This document shows positions 1 through 21,563 of a DNA stretch of 64,000 nucleotides, one piece after another (within the stretch, counting starts at the first letter, position 1; each line of letters opens with the position of its first letter). The notes under the pieces were generated by a model that worked only from the letters and a program-made list of their open reading frames with translations, had not been told where the DNA came from and did no database searches. Source of the DNA: Pithys albifrons albifrons (taxonomy: Eukaryota; Chordata; Aves; Passeriformes; Thamnophilidae); the NCBI RefSeq assembly GCF_047495875.1, contig NC_092497.1, forward strand, positions 71,542,134 through 71,606,133, read 5' to 3'. The position numbers and the translations under genes are program-made.

Positions 1-710
1 AATGTTCTCTCTAGTGGAATGAAGCTGGTCTTTGTATTTCTAAAATCGGATGTTTGTTTTAATAACAAAACAATTTATACAGCAGACTAAACACAAAAGT
101 GCAAACAATACAATCTTGTAAGAGTGAAAGTTCGTTCCACTTTTGTGCATTTACTTACACTCCTGCTGTATATTCTGTTAGGCTTGCCTGTTGACTGGAT
201 GGGGGAAGGTAAGAGGCAGTACTGACATTCTTACATTATTCTGACTTTTGAAACAAAGTATTTCTCCTTTCTCTTGGTGCTTTTTATTGTTCAGAAGCTG
301 TCTTAATGTGTGAACTCATGATTCAGTTCCACAGCTGATGTAATTACTGACATGTTTCTGCAATTTCGAGCTGCTGGCTTAGTACCAGCTATTAGTTTAG
401 ATGGCTTGAAACTACACAATCAGGAACAAGTTCTAACAAATTAGTACTTTTTTCTTGTTTATATAATAGAGAGAACCTAGGTGACTGTACTTTACAGTGA
501 AGAAACACCTCAACAGTGAAAACTGCTGCTGCTGTTGAAGTTACTGTGTATTAGTAGTTCCAAAGGCTTCTTCCATATATGAAAAGAAACTGTGCAATGG
601 AGGTTTCCAGGGCAAGTAATCCTGAAGAGTATTTCTGGAAGAAAAAATTATTTGATTTTGTGGAAAAAAACCCCCAACCAATTTTTTTGTATGTGTTTTT
701 TTGTCTTTAG

Positions 711-5470
<4,760 letters not shown>

Positions 5471-8400
5471 AAAGGAGAAAGACACATCCTAAAATTCAGA
5501 GGGGCAAAAAGTGGAGGTGAACAAACCAGGAAAATGGTGATATATACACTTTGAATCCCAAAAGGTGGTAATCGATTTTCAAAATAATATCATTTTGCTG
5601 CAACATACATTCTTGTCTTTCATCTCATGAGACACATTGTAAAGTACACCAAAATGTTTTAAAACTACATTAATAGGGTGACTTTGTTTCAGTGGTTGAT
5701 CTGCTTTTCCCCCCTGTATATTCTTCACTCAATTTTTTCCCACTCAAAAAGGTGATGATTAAACAGCAGCCTATAGTCAATGACTTTCTTAAGGGCTACC
5801 AGTATTTGTGTGTTTCAATGAAATACCTTTCCTGCCACAGAATACTTGGATTCTTTACTGCTTCGTTAAAATGACCTTTACCTAAAGAGGCATCCTTGGT
5901 TCATGTGTGGTATGATTGTATCAATGTAAATATTTGAAACCTTGGATTGGAAGCTGCAGTGCAGTTGCTTTTGTCAGATCACATTATCTAAAATTGCTAA
6001 CCTTCTCCTGACACTTGTCCTAATCAGTATTCTAATTTATCTTTGACTGACCTTTTCATAATTTATGTCTATAATTGTGAAAAAACAGAAACATAGACTC
6101 AACTTTCCAATATTCTCTATCTGACAAACTAAAAGATCCGGTAAACATACTGGCCTCTTTCTCCAAAAGAGGAATAGACTTCTACACTAAGCAGCTCAGA
6201 AATGGATGGCTTTCTAAAAAATTAGATAAGAAGCTCAAATGGCCTTAGGGATACACACAAGGATTGTCAACAGATACTGACTGAAAAAAATTATGCTTTT
6301 ACTATATCTGTGTGTGCTTAAAAAGTGTCTTCCTTGAATTCTTTCACAGTAGTCTGTGGGTTAATTATTTTGCACTGATAGTCCAAATTCAATATTTCAA
6401 TTAAAATGTATTTATAAATGTGGTCTTCAAAGTGTATATTAGTAGAAATGAAGTGCTTACCTGTATGATCTGAAAAGATGGATTCATCTTTTGGATTGCT
6501 TCTAGTAGGTAAGACACTTCCGTACCTCATGTATTTAACTGACTACAGTAGATAAAGTCTTGGCAAGGAGAGTCTGGATAGTGGTCAACAATTTATATGT
6601 TTCTGTTACTTGAACAATATGATAAGATTTATTCCAGGTTTTTGCTGAAATTTCATGGCGTGACTTTTATGGTGGAATAATTCTTAGAAGAAAAAAAAAA
6701 GAGAAGATTTTTAGCATGTAAAGGGAGCATAGCTAAAAATATTAGTTGTATCTCGGTATGAGTGTGTTTACTTCATACTACTCTTAAAAATTTTCATTCT
6801 TGAAAATTATAAGGGTTGAAGATCTGTCTGGAACAGCTTTTATATGAAAAGGTAAAACCAACTTTTGCTTTTTCAGGAGGTAAAACAAAGGATTTGAACT
6901 ATTTGTGACAAAATACATTTGCATCATAGGGTGATGCCTTGTATTTTATCTAAAAGTGCTGATCCTAAGTTAATATGGGGATATTACCTGGACAGATTCT
7001 CTCATGAAACTGTTGTGTTTTCTCAACAATTAAAAGTGAGAAAGCACACACTGTTTTTTAATTCTTTATTCTTGGGATGTATGCATAGTTACTTGCTGAT
7101 ATCTGACCTACGTCACAATAAAAGAATAGGCCTTGATTCTTAATCTTTTCCTCTCTTCTATTACATAATTGACTTGCATGGTTCCATCCTTTTAAAGTAA
7201 AAGTCTGTCTAAAGCATATATCCAAACAACTTAATACTTCTATAAATCAAACCAGCAAATTTTTCTGTATAACTGTATGCATTTCATCTTCAACAGAGGG
7301 CTATACAAAGACAATCTTTTAGTGTTAAATGGACAAACCATGTGGTTATGTGATGCAATGTGCAAGAAATCAAGTTGTTGTTACCCTTAAATTCTCCCAG
7401 ATTATTAAATTACAAGGAAAATCTGTCTAGTGAGTGCTGTTTTAGCTAATTGGTGACATCTGAATAGTTTTAAAACCTAGTAAATAATATTACTATGAAC
7501 TAAATTCCGTAAGCACATCGCCTTAATTTCAAAACAACTTCCTCATCTGTTGCGGAAAATACAGATTAATCAGGTAGTAGTGTTGTAGAGACAGCAAAGC
7601 TGATGGTGTTGCAACATCTAGTGCTAAATGTTAAACTTTTCCCGGGTAAATACACTAAACAAACAAAAAATAACCCAACCAAACTGAAACCTGAGGAGAA
7701 AAGGACAGCTGCAGGACTGAACTTGCTTTGATTTGCTCCTGCACATTGACATTTTTGTACACTACAAATTAACTTCTATTCCTCTCGTATGCACATGGAT
7801 TTCAGAGTGGAGGAGTCCTGCATGTAACTACATGAAATCTTGCATCTGTGTATTGGTATTGATTCTCTAATACAGAATGAAAAAAGTAAGAGCTTACCCT
7901 TTTTAATAGGGAGTTTTTAGGGCTTGCTTTTCAAAAGTGAAATAATTACTTTGTTCTTCAATGTAAATCATAGCTCCAATGAAAAGGGAGATCTCTGAAG
8001 GCAGTTGTTTATCAAGTTTTCATCTCAGAAGATGCTTTTGTTAGGGGAAAAAGTAAGAGTTCACAAAAATTTTAAAGAACTGAATATTTTTTCCCTAGGT
8101 GATTTCTTTTAAATGTACAATGGCTGTTGCTGTTCTTCCTTTGACTTCTAAGTCTCCTCCTGCAAATAGGTAGAGACTGCAGGTTTTCCTACAAAAACAT
8201 TCTGAGATGGAGGCTTCCCTAATTTGAATGCTGAAAGAACTGTGAGTGTGCATAAGAAAAGGGTATGGCATAAAATAGTTTGGCATGGCTCAATATTCAT
8301 ATAGTTGAAAATCTGGCTAGAAATAAACAGGGAAAAGTTTCCAAAGTTTTTTTGTGAGTGCATTGCAAACACTTCTTCTGAAAATTGGACACTAAAAGCA

Positions 8401-8963
8401 CACTTCTCTGCAACTAAGTTGACAGCACGAATGTCTTGGGCTATATGGGAATGACTTAGTTACTTACAAATGCTTCTAATTTGTTTGAAACGTCACTCTA
8501 GCAATCCAAATTTATCTCAATCCATAATACATGACTTACCTGGGCAAAGTATTGTGAAGGCGGGGTGTGGAAAAGCTTTATTTTGGTTCTGTTTTCCTCT
8601 CAGTGTAAACAGAAGAAGCATTTTACTCACTTGCAAAACCCTTGCCTCCAAATACCCTTCTGCATAGCTCAGCAGCCAGTGTTCAGGAGGAGATGGCTCT
8701 TCTGGTTGTATTTTGGAATTCTCACCTATAACCTAGAGAAAATGTTTGCAGACTAGCATTAACTTCAAAACTTTCAATGTGTGCACAAAGTGAGGATGTA
8801 AAACAACTTGATTACATATGTGAATGCAAACAATGAATTTCAGGTATGCCCAAAAACTTAGGAAGTTTATATTGGAATAACAACTATCAAAGAGAAGCTT
8901 CCTTGGATTGTTGCTCTAAGGATGTTGAACTGCAGCCAGTTATGCTGAGAACCTTTCACCCAG

Positions 8964-9677
8964 TGTCTCGGTTTGAGGGGAAAAAACCAAAATGTTTTAC
9001 CCACAAGCAGGGGAGGGGCCTTCTCCACGATAATCACACCACTCTTTATCAAATTTAAGAAAAGGAATTTTAATACAAGAAGGATAACTGCTATATATAT
9101 ATATATATATGTAAACAGACTAGTGCAGCCCACTTCCCCAACACCACAAGAGAGGGAAAAAAAAAACAAACCAAAAGAAACAACAACAAAACCCAGCAGG
9201 TTTTTTCTCCGTGAGAAAAGGTTATACTTAAGTGTCCTTGTCACAGCCCGGCTGGCTGCAGAGTGAGTTTCAGTCCCTTTCCAGCGAAACAGACGAGCAG
9301 TGGGCTTTCAGATGGACTCAATCTCTTCCCCCTGTGTTCCCCGTCCAAGAAGCAGAAAGGTACGAGCTACCAGCAGCAAATCCAAGGCAGGTAGCAGCAT
9401 CAGCACGGCACGAAAAAAAAGTAGTCCGAGGTGGGCAGCGGCAAGACAGCCAGGAAAAAACCCCAGCAGTAACCAGCAGGGCAGCCTGCCTCCTTCGAGC
9501 CCCCACTCCCCCGTTCCGCCGAGCCAAGACTCCGGAGAATATCCAAAAAAAACCCCAAAAGAGACAAACCTGCCCCCACCCCAGCGATCAACAGTTAACT
9601 ACTTCTTTTGTTAACCGCTGGCCTGGGCAGTTAAGTGGCAGGGGAGAGAATTTACATAATAATCCCAAACTACAACA
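8964..9677 (-). mobile_element. Solo LTR of an endogenous retrovirus (714 bp)
   Basis: A complete LTR bounded by TG...CA on either reading, with a perfect 5-bp target duplication CCCAG at 8959-8963 and 9678-9682. Minus orientation is chosen because its U5-like end (TTATCCTTCTTGTATTAAAA, ending ...CCGAGACA) resembles the plus-strand LTR ending at 31403 (TTATCCTTCTTATATACATT ... AAACTAAGACA). It contains a (TA)n run at about 9092-9110. There is no internal retroviral sequence, so this is a solo LTR left by recombination. ORFs across it are not genes. Confidence 0.85.
9092..9110. repeat. (TA)n microsatellite inside the solo LTR
   Basis: An uninterrupted TA dinucleotide run of about nine units in the LTR. 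It probably expanded from a TATA-like stretch; the related LTR ending at 31403 has tatctatatata at the equivalent place. Confidence 0.85.
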
Positions 9678-10948
9678 CCCAGCTATAAAAGAGTTACATA
9701 TAATGTTTGTGTGCTCATATGAAAACAGCTGTTTTTGTAGAATTAAAACAAATGAGGTCTTCAATTTTTAAAATCAGGATTCCTACATTACAAAGTCTTT
9801 CTTTATGAATTATATTCTCATGCATCACCAAAACCTAACAACTTTGAAAACCCCTTAGGTGTAGGAGACTGATGCGGCTGCAATACTAGCACAGTAATTG
9901 GTAACAGCTTTCACATGTTACTAGAAGCATCTGTACGTTACTTATAGTCATACCCTGTTTTCACATTTATATATCTCAAGTTAAGACAGTACAATTATAA
10001 TGGAAGATATTTTATTTAGTATACGTGTTTCAAACTAAATTGTTTTGCAAGTAGTCTTATTCCTGGCAGAATTTCACATTAGTTATGCTCAAGCTACATT
10101 GCACTTGTGAATAAGTAATTTTATTTAACTGTGAATTAATGGCTTCTTGTATTGCTGCAGCTAAAGACGAATATACCTTTCATCATTGAGTTTACTGCTT
10201 TCATTGAATAACTGCAACATAGGGGATATTTTCAAAATGTATATTAAATTAGATCATAGAAATTATATTTTTAAAACAAATTGTTTAAATGTAAAACTCT
10301 TAATTCAACGATTATTTCAATGCAGATAACTTTTATTTCATTAAATGGTATAAACAGGGCATCTGATTCACATAACTGTACATTTTCAACAGAGGTATTT
10401 GGGTTTTTTTCTTTCAACTAATAAAAACCTTAAAATGCATTCTGTATATCAGCTTTTTATTATGGACCTTTCTAAGAAACAGACACCCTTGCAAGTTTTA
10501 AATGTTGAAACTAAATGGTTGGACTCTAGTTCTTTACTCTCCTGTGCTGTATATTGTGATGCATATGACAAGAGAAACATGGCATTTTTGTTCTTTCAGT
10601 CTGCATCAACCAGTGGTGCAAATAAAAGGGATTGTTTGCTGTTTTTTAGAAGCACATTAAACTCCTTTTAGGAGCTTAAACTGTATTGGAGTGAGGATGA
10701 AATGATGTAGTGTGAATAAATTATGAATTAAGTGAGCTGGGAAGTTTAATGCTATAAAATTTGCACTGGTTTAGAGACTGTTTTGAACTGCTGAAAAATG
10801 GCATCCATGTACTGTGCTTTGATTAACAAGTGTTTCTCTGTAATGTTTTTGTACATTTGACAGAAAATTGATTTTAAAAGGACACTGCATATTCTGAATT
10901 CTGTATAGATATTCTAGACTAAGAAACAATTTTGAATGTATTTCCCAA

Positions 10949-10954
10949 AATAAA
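10949..10954 (+). terminator. Candidate distal poly(A) signal for DENND4C
   Basis: Canonical AATAAA followed by GTTTGCATCCTG and a T-rich stretch. It is the last good plus-strand signal before the convergent RPS6 gene. An alternative proximal signal is at 7117-7122. Confidence 0.4.
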
Positions 10955-10975
10955 ATGTTTGCATCCTGTATAAAA

Positions 10976-12344
10976 ATTTTAATTCTTCAGCTTTTTTGCT
11001 GTTGGAACTTACATGCCTGACAGAATTCAATCTTAAATGCAAATTCAGTCTACGGCTTGACAAAAGCAGAGACTTTTTACTGATTTCTTGAGTAATTGTT
11101 TCAGTGACTTTGGAAAGGTGGGAGAACAGTCACAGGGGGAGAGGGAAATAAAAGATGTGATTCATTTGTGGAGATGTGGTTTGTGAGAGGATGGCGATGG
11201 CTTTGTAGCACCTTAGCAAGTAATGAGGATCAGCAGAAGTCAAAAAACGGGCTGAGGGGACAGAGGCCCTGAAGATTTTGTTTTTAGGGAAGTCTTGGCT
11301 TCCTGACGACAGGGCTGCTGCTCTCTGCTGACCAGAAAGAGTTGTTAATCAAGGGGTAGGAACAAGGTTGCTGGTTATACTTGGGAGTACACTTCCCAGT
11401 TTTCTTTTCTCAGTGGTTTTGTAATGGGGGCAGGGCACAGAATGGTGCTTTCAGTTGATGCATCCTAGCTTGCAAGGAACACGGGTGGACCTCCTGGCCA
11501 CATACTTGCAGGTTTACATGCAGTTCAGGATATTTGTTTTTAAATTGGGCAGGGGTGGGAATAGGAGTTGGGCTGGAATGAAATTTAAGCAGTGGAACTG
11601 CCAGTTCAGGTGCCTCAGGCCTTCATCACCTTCACAACTGAGTCGTTCAAACACCCTCACGTATAGCAGCCACTTCATTATTCTGACAGTAAAAATATCA
11701 GCCCCTAAAGACCTTAGTCTGTAGAGGCTGATATGCATAGCACAAGCTTGTAGATGTGGAGATTTATAATAAACTCATCCTTTCAAGCCTGTTTTTGGGT
11801 AAGAGAGCTGAGAAAGTTCAGTCTTTTTGACTTCAGGAATCTTGTCAGCAGAATGCTGACTTTGTTTTCCCAACTGCTCTTCTCACTGCCATCTTCTCAG
11901 TAATGCTAAGAATGTTTAACACTGTCTTCAGATTTGTTAGCCTTCATGTGCTCTGTTGAGGGAGGACGATGAAGGAGGCAGTGTGTTAACATACAGGAAC
12001 AAAAGCTTGCACTTGAGGAATACCCAAAGAGCAAGCACAGGGTTTGGTTTTAAAGCTATAGAGAACCACCACACCACCTCCTGTGCCATGATCAGGTGCG
12101 AAATGTATGAATGTGGTGGTAGAAAGCAAGAGCAGAAGGTGCTGGCTTAAGGAAGCTCTGATCCCCATTCAGAGCTAACCTGAGTAGTTGTTAGTGGTAG
12201 CTTCCCCCACCGCCCCCCATCAGTACAGACAAACTTCTACTGTCTACAGTGAGGGGTAAAGGAAGTCACTAACTTGCCAAGCTGGAGAACCGATGGGGTC
12301 CACAAGTAATCACAAAGGTCCTACCTCTGCATCGGATGATATTA
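10976..12344. other. Intergenic DNA between DENND4C and RPS6
   Basis: Sequence between the candidate DENND4C end and CR1-like remnants. Short ORFs here have no recognisable similarity. Nothing else is seen. Confidence 0.6.
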
Positions 12345-12470
12345 TGTACCAGTGTTGGCTGGGAGCAGACTGGCTGGAAAGCAGTTGAGCAAGGGAAAGC
12401 CTCACGTTCCTGGTGGACACCAACCTGACCTCACAGCAAATTAAGTCAACAGTGTCCAGAGTGGCCTAGG
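12345..12470 (+). mobile_element. Possible old CR1 fragment
   Basis: Contains GACTGGCTGGAAAGCAG and CCTGGTGGACACCAACCTGA, which resemble the CR1 ORF2 region around the LVDxxLN motif. It is short and diverged. Confidence 0.4.
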
Positions 12471-12726
12471 CTAAGCACTGCCAGCACATAGATCTTTCCA
12501 CTCAGTGCTGCTGACATATCTGTGTCCTATGTCCAAGTCTGGGCTGACTTCAGATACTTAACATCTATTTCTAAGTTGGAGCCAAATTCCCATTAGCCAT
12601 TACTGTCTGAATACATTAAGGCTTCTGTAAAGTTCTTAATCCTTGAATGAAATTTCCAAGATTCACCTTTTCACTTCTGTCTTATGCTCAGGATCAATTT
12701 AAAGAGCAGAAATGGTGCAATACCTA

Positions 12727-12960
12727 CAGAATCCTAAACTATCTGAAGTTGGCAGGGACCCATAAAGATCAAAGAGCAATTTCTTGATCCTTGTAGGACT
12801 ACCTAAAACCATTTGACTAAGGGCATTGTCCAGACACTCCTTCAACTCTGGCAGGCTTGGGGCCATGACTACTTCCACTGGGGAGCCTGTGCTAGTCAGT
12901 CTCAGAAATGAACTTCCTTCTGCCAAGAAGTTTTACCAATCTCACACTCAGCATCAAATG
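12727..12960 (-). mobile_element. CR1 LINE 3' fragment
   Basis: Plus-strand sequence CATTTGACTAAGGGCATTG, then CCAGACACTCCTTCAACTC and GGCAGGCTTGGGGCCATGAC, is the reverse complement of a CR1 3' end. Both edges are diverged, so the limits are approximate. Confidence 0.75.
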
Positions 12961-13346
12961 TGACACAATTCTTCTCATATGTAAACACCATGTACTTGGT
13001 GTAACAAAACCACCACCAAAATACCCACAAACCAACCACTGAATAGTACTAAGTGAGTTGAAGTCTGTCCACAGCACAGCACTGCTGAACCATCATGCAG
13101 GATTTTGACACTGCAGGTAAACCTGCTCAGTCACATCCAGAGGCATGCACAAGTTAATTAAAGTGGAACTTCTGACTTTAGGCACGGATACATACAGTAC
13201 AAATCGTCAAAGAGAACTGAACCAAGACCAAGGTTTGTGGTTCCAGATTGGTCTGTGTGATGCACTTAAGTATGAAATGCTATTTAAGAGATGGCCAGGA
13301 ACAACTTGCACCAAAAACTCATACTGAAAGTTAACCACCAAAAGGG

Positions 13347-13352
13347 TTTATT
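13347..13352 (-). terminator. RPS6: RPS6 poly(A) signal
   Basis: AATAAA on the minus strand, about 20 nt after the RPS6 stop codon. This gives the very short 3' UTR usual for ribosomal protein mRNAs. Confidence 0.85.
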
Positions 13353-13371
13353 TTTAATATCATGTACATCT

Positions 13372-17914
<4,543 letters not shown>

Positions 17915-17936
17915 CCTGCTCGCGTCCCGGAGCCGC

Positions 17937-17945
17937 GGGAAAGGG
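17937..17945 (-). promoter_or_regulatory. RPS6: RPS6 5'TOP transcription start
   Basis: On the minus strand a pyrimidine tract CCCTTTCCC lies about 31 nt before the ATG. A C-start with an oligopyrimidine tract is the hallmark of ribosomal-protein mRNAs under mTOR translational control. The start base is inferred. Confidence 0.75.
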
Positions 17946-17969
17946 CCGCACTTCCGCCCGCACTGCCGG

Positions 17970-17975
17970 AATATA
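17970..17975 (-). promoter_or_regulatory. RPS6: TATA-like box of RPS6
   Basis: TATATT on the minus strand, 25-30 nt before the inferred TOP start, in an otherwise GC-rich promoter. An ETS-like CGGAAGT (17950-17956, minus) lies between it and the start. Confidence 0.65.
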
Positions 17976-17984
17976 CCCGGCAAC

Positions 17985-17994
17985 TCTCGCGAGA
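17985..17994. promoter_or_regulatory. TCTCGCGAGA palindromic promoter motif
   Basis: A perfect palindrome about 40 nt upstream of the inferred RPS6 start. This motif is known from CpG-island housekeeping promoters, where it can drive transcription in both directions. Confidence 0.8.
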
Positions 17995-18419
17995 GCGGCT
18001 GAGGGGCGGGGCGGGTTGGGAGGCGCTGGGCGGTCCTGGCGGGGCGGTCGGCGCTGCCTCCCGGGGGCCGCCTCTGGCAACAAAATGGCCCTTCTGAGCC
18101 TTCGGGTACAGTGAGGGAGCGTTCCTTAGGGACGGCCAGTGGTACCGCGCGCAGGGACTGGCGGGGCAGGCGCGCCCACCCTGGCGCTGGGAGCACCCGC
18201 ACCGGGAATGGCGAGCGCCATCAGTACGGGACGCACCGACTGTCGGGGGAAGGCGCGTTGTTGGCGCGGCTCCCGCTGAGATGGATGCGCTTCCCGGCGA
18301 CCGCCGGCGCCCTCTGTCCGGCGCTCTGTGCCGCTCCTCCATCCCGCGGCTGGAGCTGATCCTGCTGGGCTCCTCAGCATGAGAGGAAACACGGCGGTAC
18401 GGGACAGGGTCCAGTGAAG

Positions 18420-18832
18420 GCCGCAGAGATGATCAGAGGTCTGGAGCGTCTCTCTTAGCGGAGAGACTGAGGGAGCTGGGCCTGTCTAGTCAGTCTAGAG
18501 AAGACTGAGAGGGGATCTCATCAATACTTAAAAATATCTCACAGGCGGGTGTCAAAAGGATGGTGCCAGACTCTTTCCAGTTGTGCCTTGAGGCAGGACA
18601 CGGAATAATAGCCACAAAATAAAACACAGTTCCACCTCAGCATGAAGAACTTGTTTACACATTTGAGAGTGGCAGAGCACTGGAACAGGCTGGCCAAGGA
18701 GGTCCGCCTGGACTCGTTTCTGTGTAATCTGCTCTCGGTGACCCTGCCTTGCCAGGGGGTTGGACTGGATGATCTCCAGAGGCCCCTTCCAGGCCTAACA
18801 ATTCTGTGATCCCGTGTGATTCTGTGATACTT
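18420..18832 (+). mobile_element. CR1 LINE 3' end
   Basis: Reads AGAGACTGAGGGAGCTGG, GGTTGGACTGGATGATCTCC and ends with tandem ATTCTGTG(A) units, the characteristic CR1 3' terminus. It is a 5'-truncated insertion between the RPS6 promoter and the GC-rich repeat upstream of ACER2. Confidence 0.92.
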
Positions 18833-18944
18833 CCAAGGAGTACAAAGGAGGCGGCAGGCTGGCGCACGTGTGAAGGAGCCGGCTGCTCCTTCCCGCCCGG
18901 GAGTGGGGAAGAAGCAGCAGTTCCCCCGCTGTGCCGAGGGGCCG

Positions 18945-19465
18945 CGGCCTCCCGGCCCGGCCCGCCCCCTCCCGGCCCGGCCCGCCCCCTCCCGGCCCGG
19001 CCCGCCCCCTCCCGGCCCGGCCCCGCCCCGCCCGGCCCGGCCCGGCCCCTCCCCGCCTGGCCCGAGCCCGCCCCCTCCCGGCCCGGCCCCGCCCCGCCTG
19101 GCCCGGCCCGGCCTCGCCCCGCCCGGCCCGGCCCCGCCCCGCCCGGCCCGGCCCGCCCCCTCCCCGCCCGGGCCCGGCCCGCCCCCTCCCCGCCCGGCCC
19201 GGCCCGCCTCCTCCCCGCCCGGGCCCGGCCCGCCCCCTCCCCGCCCGGGCCCGGCCCGCCCCCTCCCCGCCCGGCCCGGCCCGCCCCCTCCCCGCCCGGG
19301 CCCGGCCCGCCCCCTCCCCGCCCGGGCCCGGCCCGCCCCCTCCCCGCCCGGCCCGGCCCGCCCCCTCCCCGCCCGGGCCCGGCCCGCCCCCTCCCCGCCC
19401 GGGCCCGGCCCGCCCCCTCCCCGCCCGGCCCGGCCCGGCCCGCCCCGGCCCGGCCCGCCCCCTCC
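18945..19465. repeat. GC-rich minisatellite (about 20-26 bp units)
   Basis: About 520 bp made almost only of C and G on the plus strand. It starts with 20-bp units (CCCGGCCCGGCCCGCCCCCT) and continues with variable 25-26-bp units carrying CCCCGCCCGGGCCCGG. The minus strand has many closely spaced G-runs and strong G-quadruplex potential. It ends about 40 bp before the old ACER2 start codon, so it occupies the ancestral ACER2 promoter. Six open frames give spurious Pro/Gly/Arg ORFs. Confidence 0.93.
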
Positions 19466-19504
19466 CGTCCCGTCCAGCCCCTTGTGGGGCTGGCTGGCGG
19501 GAGC

Positions 19505-19613
19505 ATGTACGCGTTCATGCCGGCGTACCTGCTGTGGATCCGCAGCTCGGAGCTGGACTGGTGCGAGGGACAACTACACCATCGTGCCCACCATCGTCGA
19601 GTTTTATAGCACG
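19505..19613 (+). pseudogene. ACER2: ACER2 exon 1 relic with +1 frameshift
   Basis: From ATG at 19505 it reads to SSELDWCE, then an extra G (within the run at 19567-19569) shifts the frame; the other frame continues DNYTIVPTIVEFYST up to a GTGCGT donor at 19614. The conserved DWCEDNY calcium-site motif is split exactly by the insertion. An alternative in-frame ATG lies at 19517. Confidence 0.88.
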
Positions 19614-21563
19614 GTGCGTGGCGCCGGGAGCTGCCCGACGCTGCGGGAGCGCCGGGAGGGTCCCGCTGCAGCCCTGGGGGCTCCTGCTGCCTGCCGCCTC
19701 CGTATCCTGCGGTATTGTAGCATACTCTTCCGTGGCTGCCTCTTTATTTTCCTTCAAGAAAAAGGAGAGGTTTGGTGTTGTAGGTATAAAATAGGGAGGT
19801 TTACTAGTCCTACTCTAGCCATGCTATTACTCGTAAGTAGTGTGCAAGAGGCCCCCTCCTCGCCTGCGTCCAGCCTTGAGGTGGCCAAGTACACAAGTTT
19901 TGGTCCTGGGTTGTCCACGTCTGGTACCCAATTTGCTCAGACAGGTGGCAGCCACTTGACGGCGTGCAAGGCAGTGATGGGTCAAGATAAGAAAATACTG
20001 GTGTTTGGAGGCAAAACTAAATCTCACCGGGGTGTGTGCTGCTCCAAGAAGGCAAAGCTTTCAGAAACAATTTGCCTTAAGGTTGCAGGAAGAAGTCAAG
20101 AGTGTACTTTTGGGAGAAGAAATGATGTCTGTTTAAGAAAGTAGGTGAAGAAAGGAAGTAGAGGGAAGAGGAATAATGTAATTGTTTCTTCTTTCTAATA
20201 AGCCATGGTTTACCCTGAATACTCTTGCACTTTTCCGATACTCTTCAGCTGCTGGAAAGAACTTAAAGCACAGCCCCAGCAGCGGAGGCCAACTGCCCTG
20301 TGCCACTTATCTTGGAAAGCGAACAATGCTTCTGACAACCTGTAGATGTAAAGAGTTGCAGTGACAAATAGGTACACCACAATAAGATAATCCATCGGGC
20401 TTTCAGGTAGTTCACCTTTCCATGAAAAACCCGTGTCTAAAAGCAAACCTGCAAATGCCCAGTCTCTCTTCTGTTCTATAGGAGGTCGTGCGTGCACAAA
20501 TGAGGAGGTGGAGCTTTTGCTTTGTCTCTTTTGTACTTTAAATGGCCAGGTTTTTTCCATCCTTTCCTGAACAGTCTTTCCCTTTCAAGCTTTGCTTTTT
20601 TGCCAACATCTAGTGGAAGAGAGAGGTGGGTGTCTGGCTTCACTCGCTGGAGTTTGTAAAATGGAGCGTGCTGCACATAGAGAGCAAGTAATTCCATGGT
20701 GCATGGTATACATTACTAACCTGTTGGGGTTTTTTTTTATTGTGCCTTGCTACCAAAGTTGTATGGGTGGTGGCTGGTTTGTGCTGTGGGAGAATTTTAA
20801 GGGTGTGTGTGGGAAAGCTGTTGGCTTTTTATGTGTGTCTAATGTCACTGTGAAAGAATCAAAAACAAAGAGAGGAAAAGGTCAGGATAAACAAGTTATT
20901 TGAAGACAGCAAATGTGTTTTGGAGCCAGTGACATAGGGGATTGGTTATTCATCTCACTGTATGTGCTGGTTCAGTTTGGGCAGAGTTAATTTTCTTCAT
21001 TGTCAACTTCTGTGCATGTTGTTTAGTGCTGGAAAATAGTAATTCAGGGATGTTTTCATTACTGCTGAGCAGCTTTTCTTCAGGTCAGGGCCTTTTCTGC
21101 TTCTGATCCCACCCCACCAGTGAGTGGCTTGGGGCTGCATGAGGAACTGGGAGGGGACACAGCTGGGACAGCTGATTCCAGCTGACCCAGGAGGTATCCC
21201 CAACCATATGGCATCGTGGTCAGCACATACAACTGGAGGAAGAAAGAAGTGGTTTGGAGTGTTGGCAATTGTCTTCCCAAGTCAGTGTTAAACATGATGG
21301 GGCACTGCTCTTTTGGCAATGACTGAACACCTGCCTGCCCATGGGAAGTGCTGAATGAATTCTTTGTATTGTGTTGCTTGTGTGCCCTGCTTTTGCTTTA
21401 CCTGTTAAACTGTGTTTATCTCAACCCACAAGTTTTCTCATCTTTACCCTTCCAGTTCTCTCCCCCAACCTGCTGTGAAGAGTGTGAGCGAGCAGCTGGG
21501 CAGTGCTTGGTTGCTGGCAGGGATTAGACCACAGCACTGCACTGAGCTGATTAGCAGTGGTAT

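Larger units (their letters stand above)
5471..10975 (+). other. DENND4C: Probable DENND4C 3' UTR and downstream flank
   Basis: AT-rich sequence after the DENND4C stop without recognisable genes. Poly(A) signal candidates on the plus strand are AATAAA at 7117-7122 and at 10949-10954. The latter follows a T/A-rich stretch that looks like a typical vertebrate 3' UTR end. If the distal site is used, the UTR is about 5.5 kb and contains the solo LTR at 8964-9677. RNA data would be needed to place the end. Confidence 0.5.

Noticed and set aside
9232..9771. ORF of 179 codons
   Set aside because: Lies mostly within the solo LTR 8964-9677 and has low-complexity composition; no retroviral gene similarity seen.
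18100..18400. A possible additional gene starting near the CpG island on the plus strand
   Set aside because: Several ATGs but no coding similarity and no convincing donor; better read as RPS6 upstream sequence.
18539..20144. Several long ORFs (up to about 420 codons) on both strands across the GC-rich array
   Set aside because: They are Pro/Arg/Gly/Ala translations of a simple repeat, open in all frames because the array lacks A/T. One end overlaps a CR1 or the ACER2 exon out of frame.
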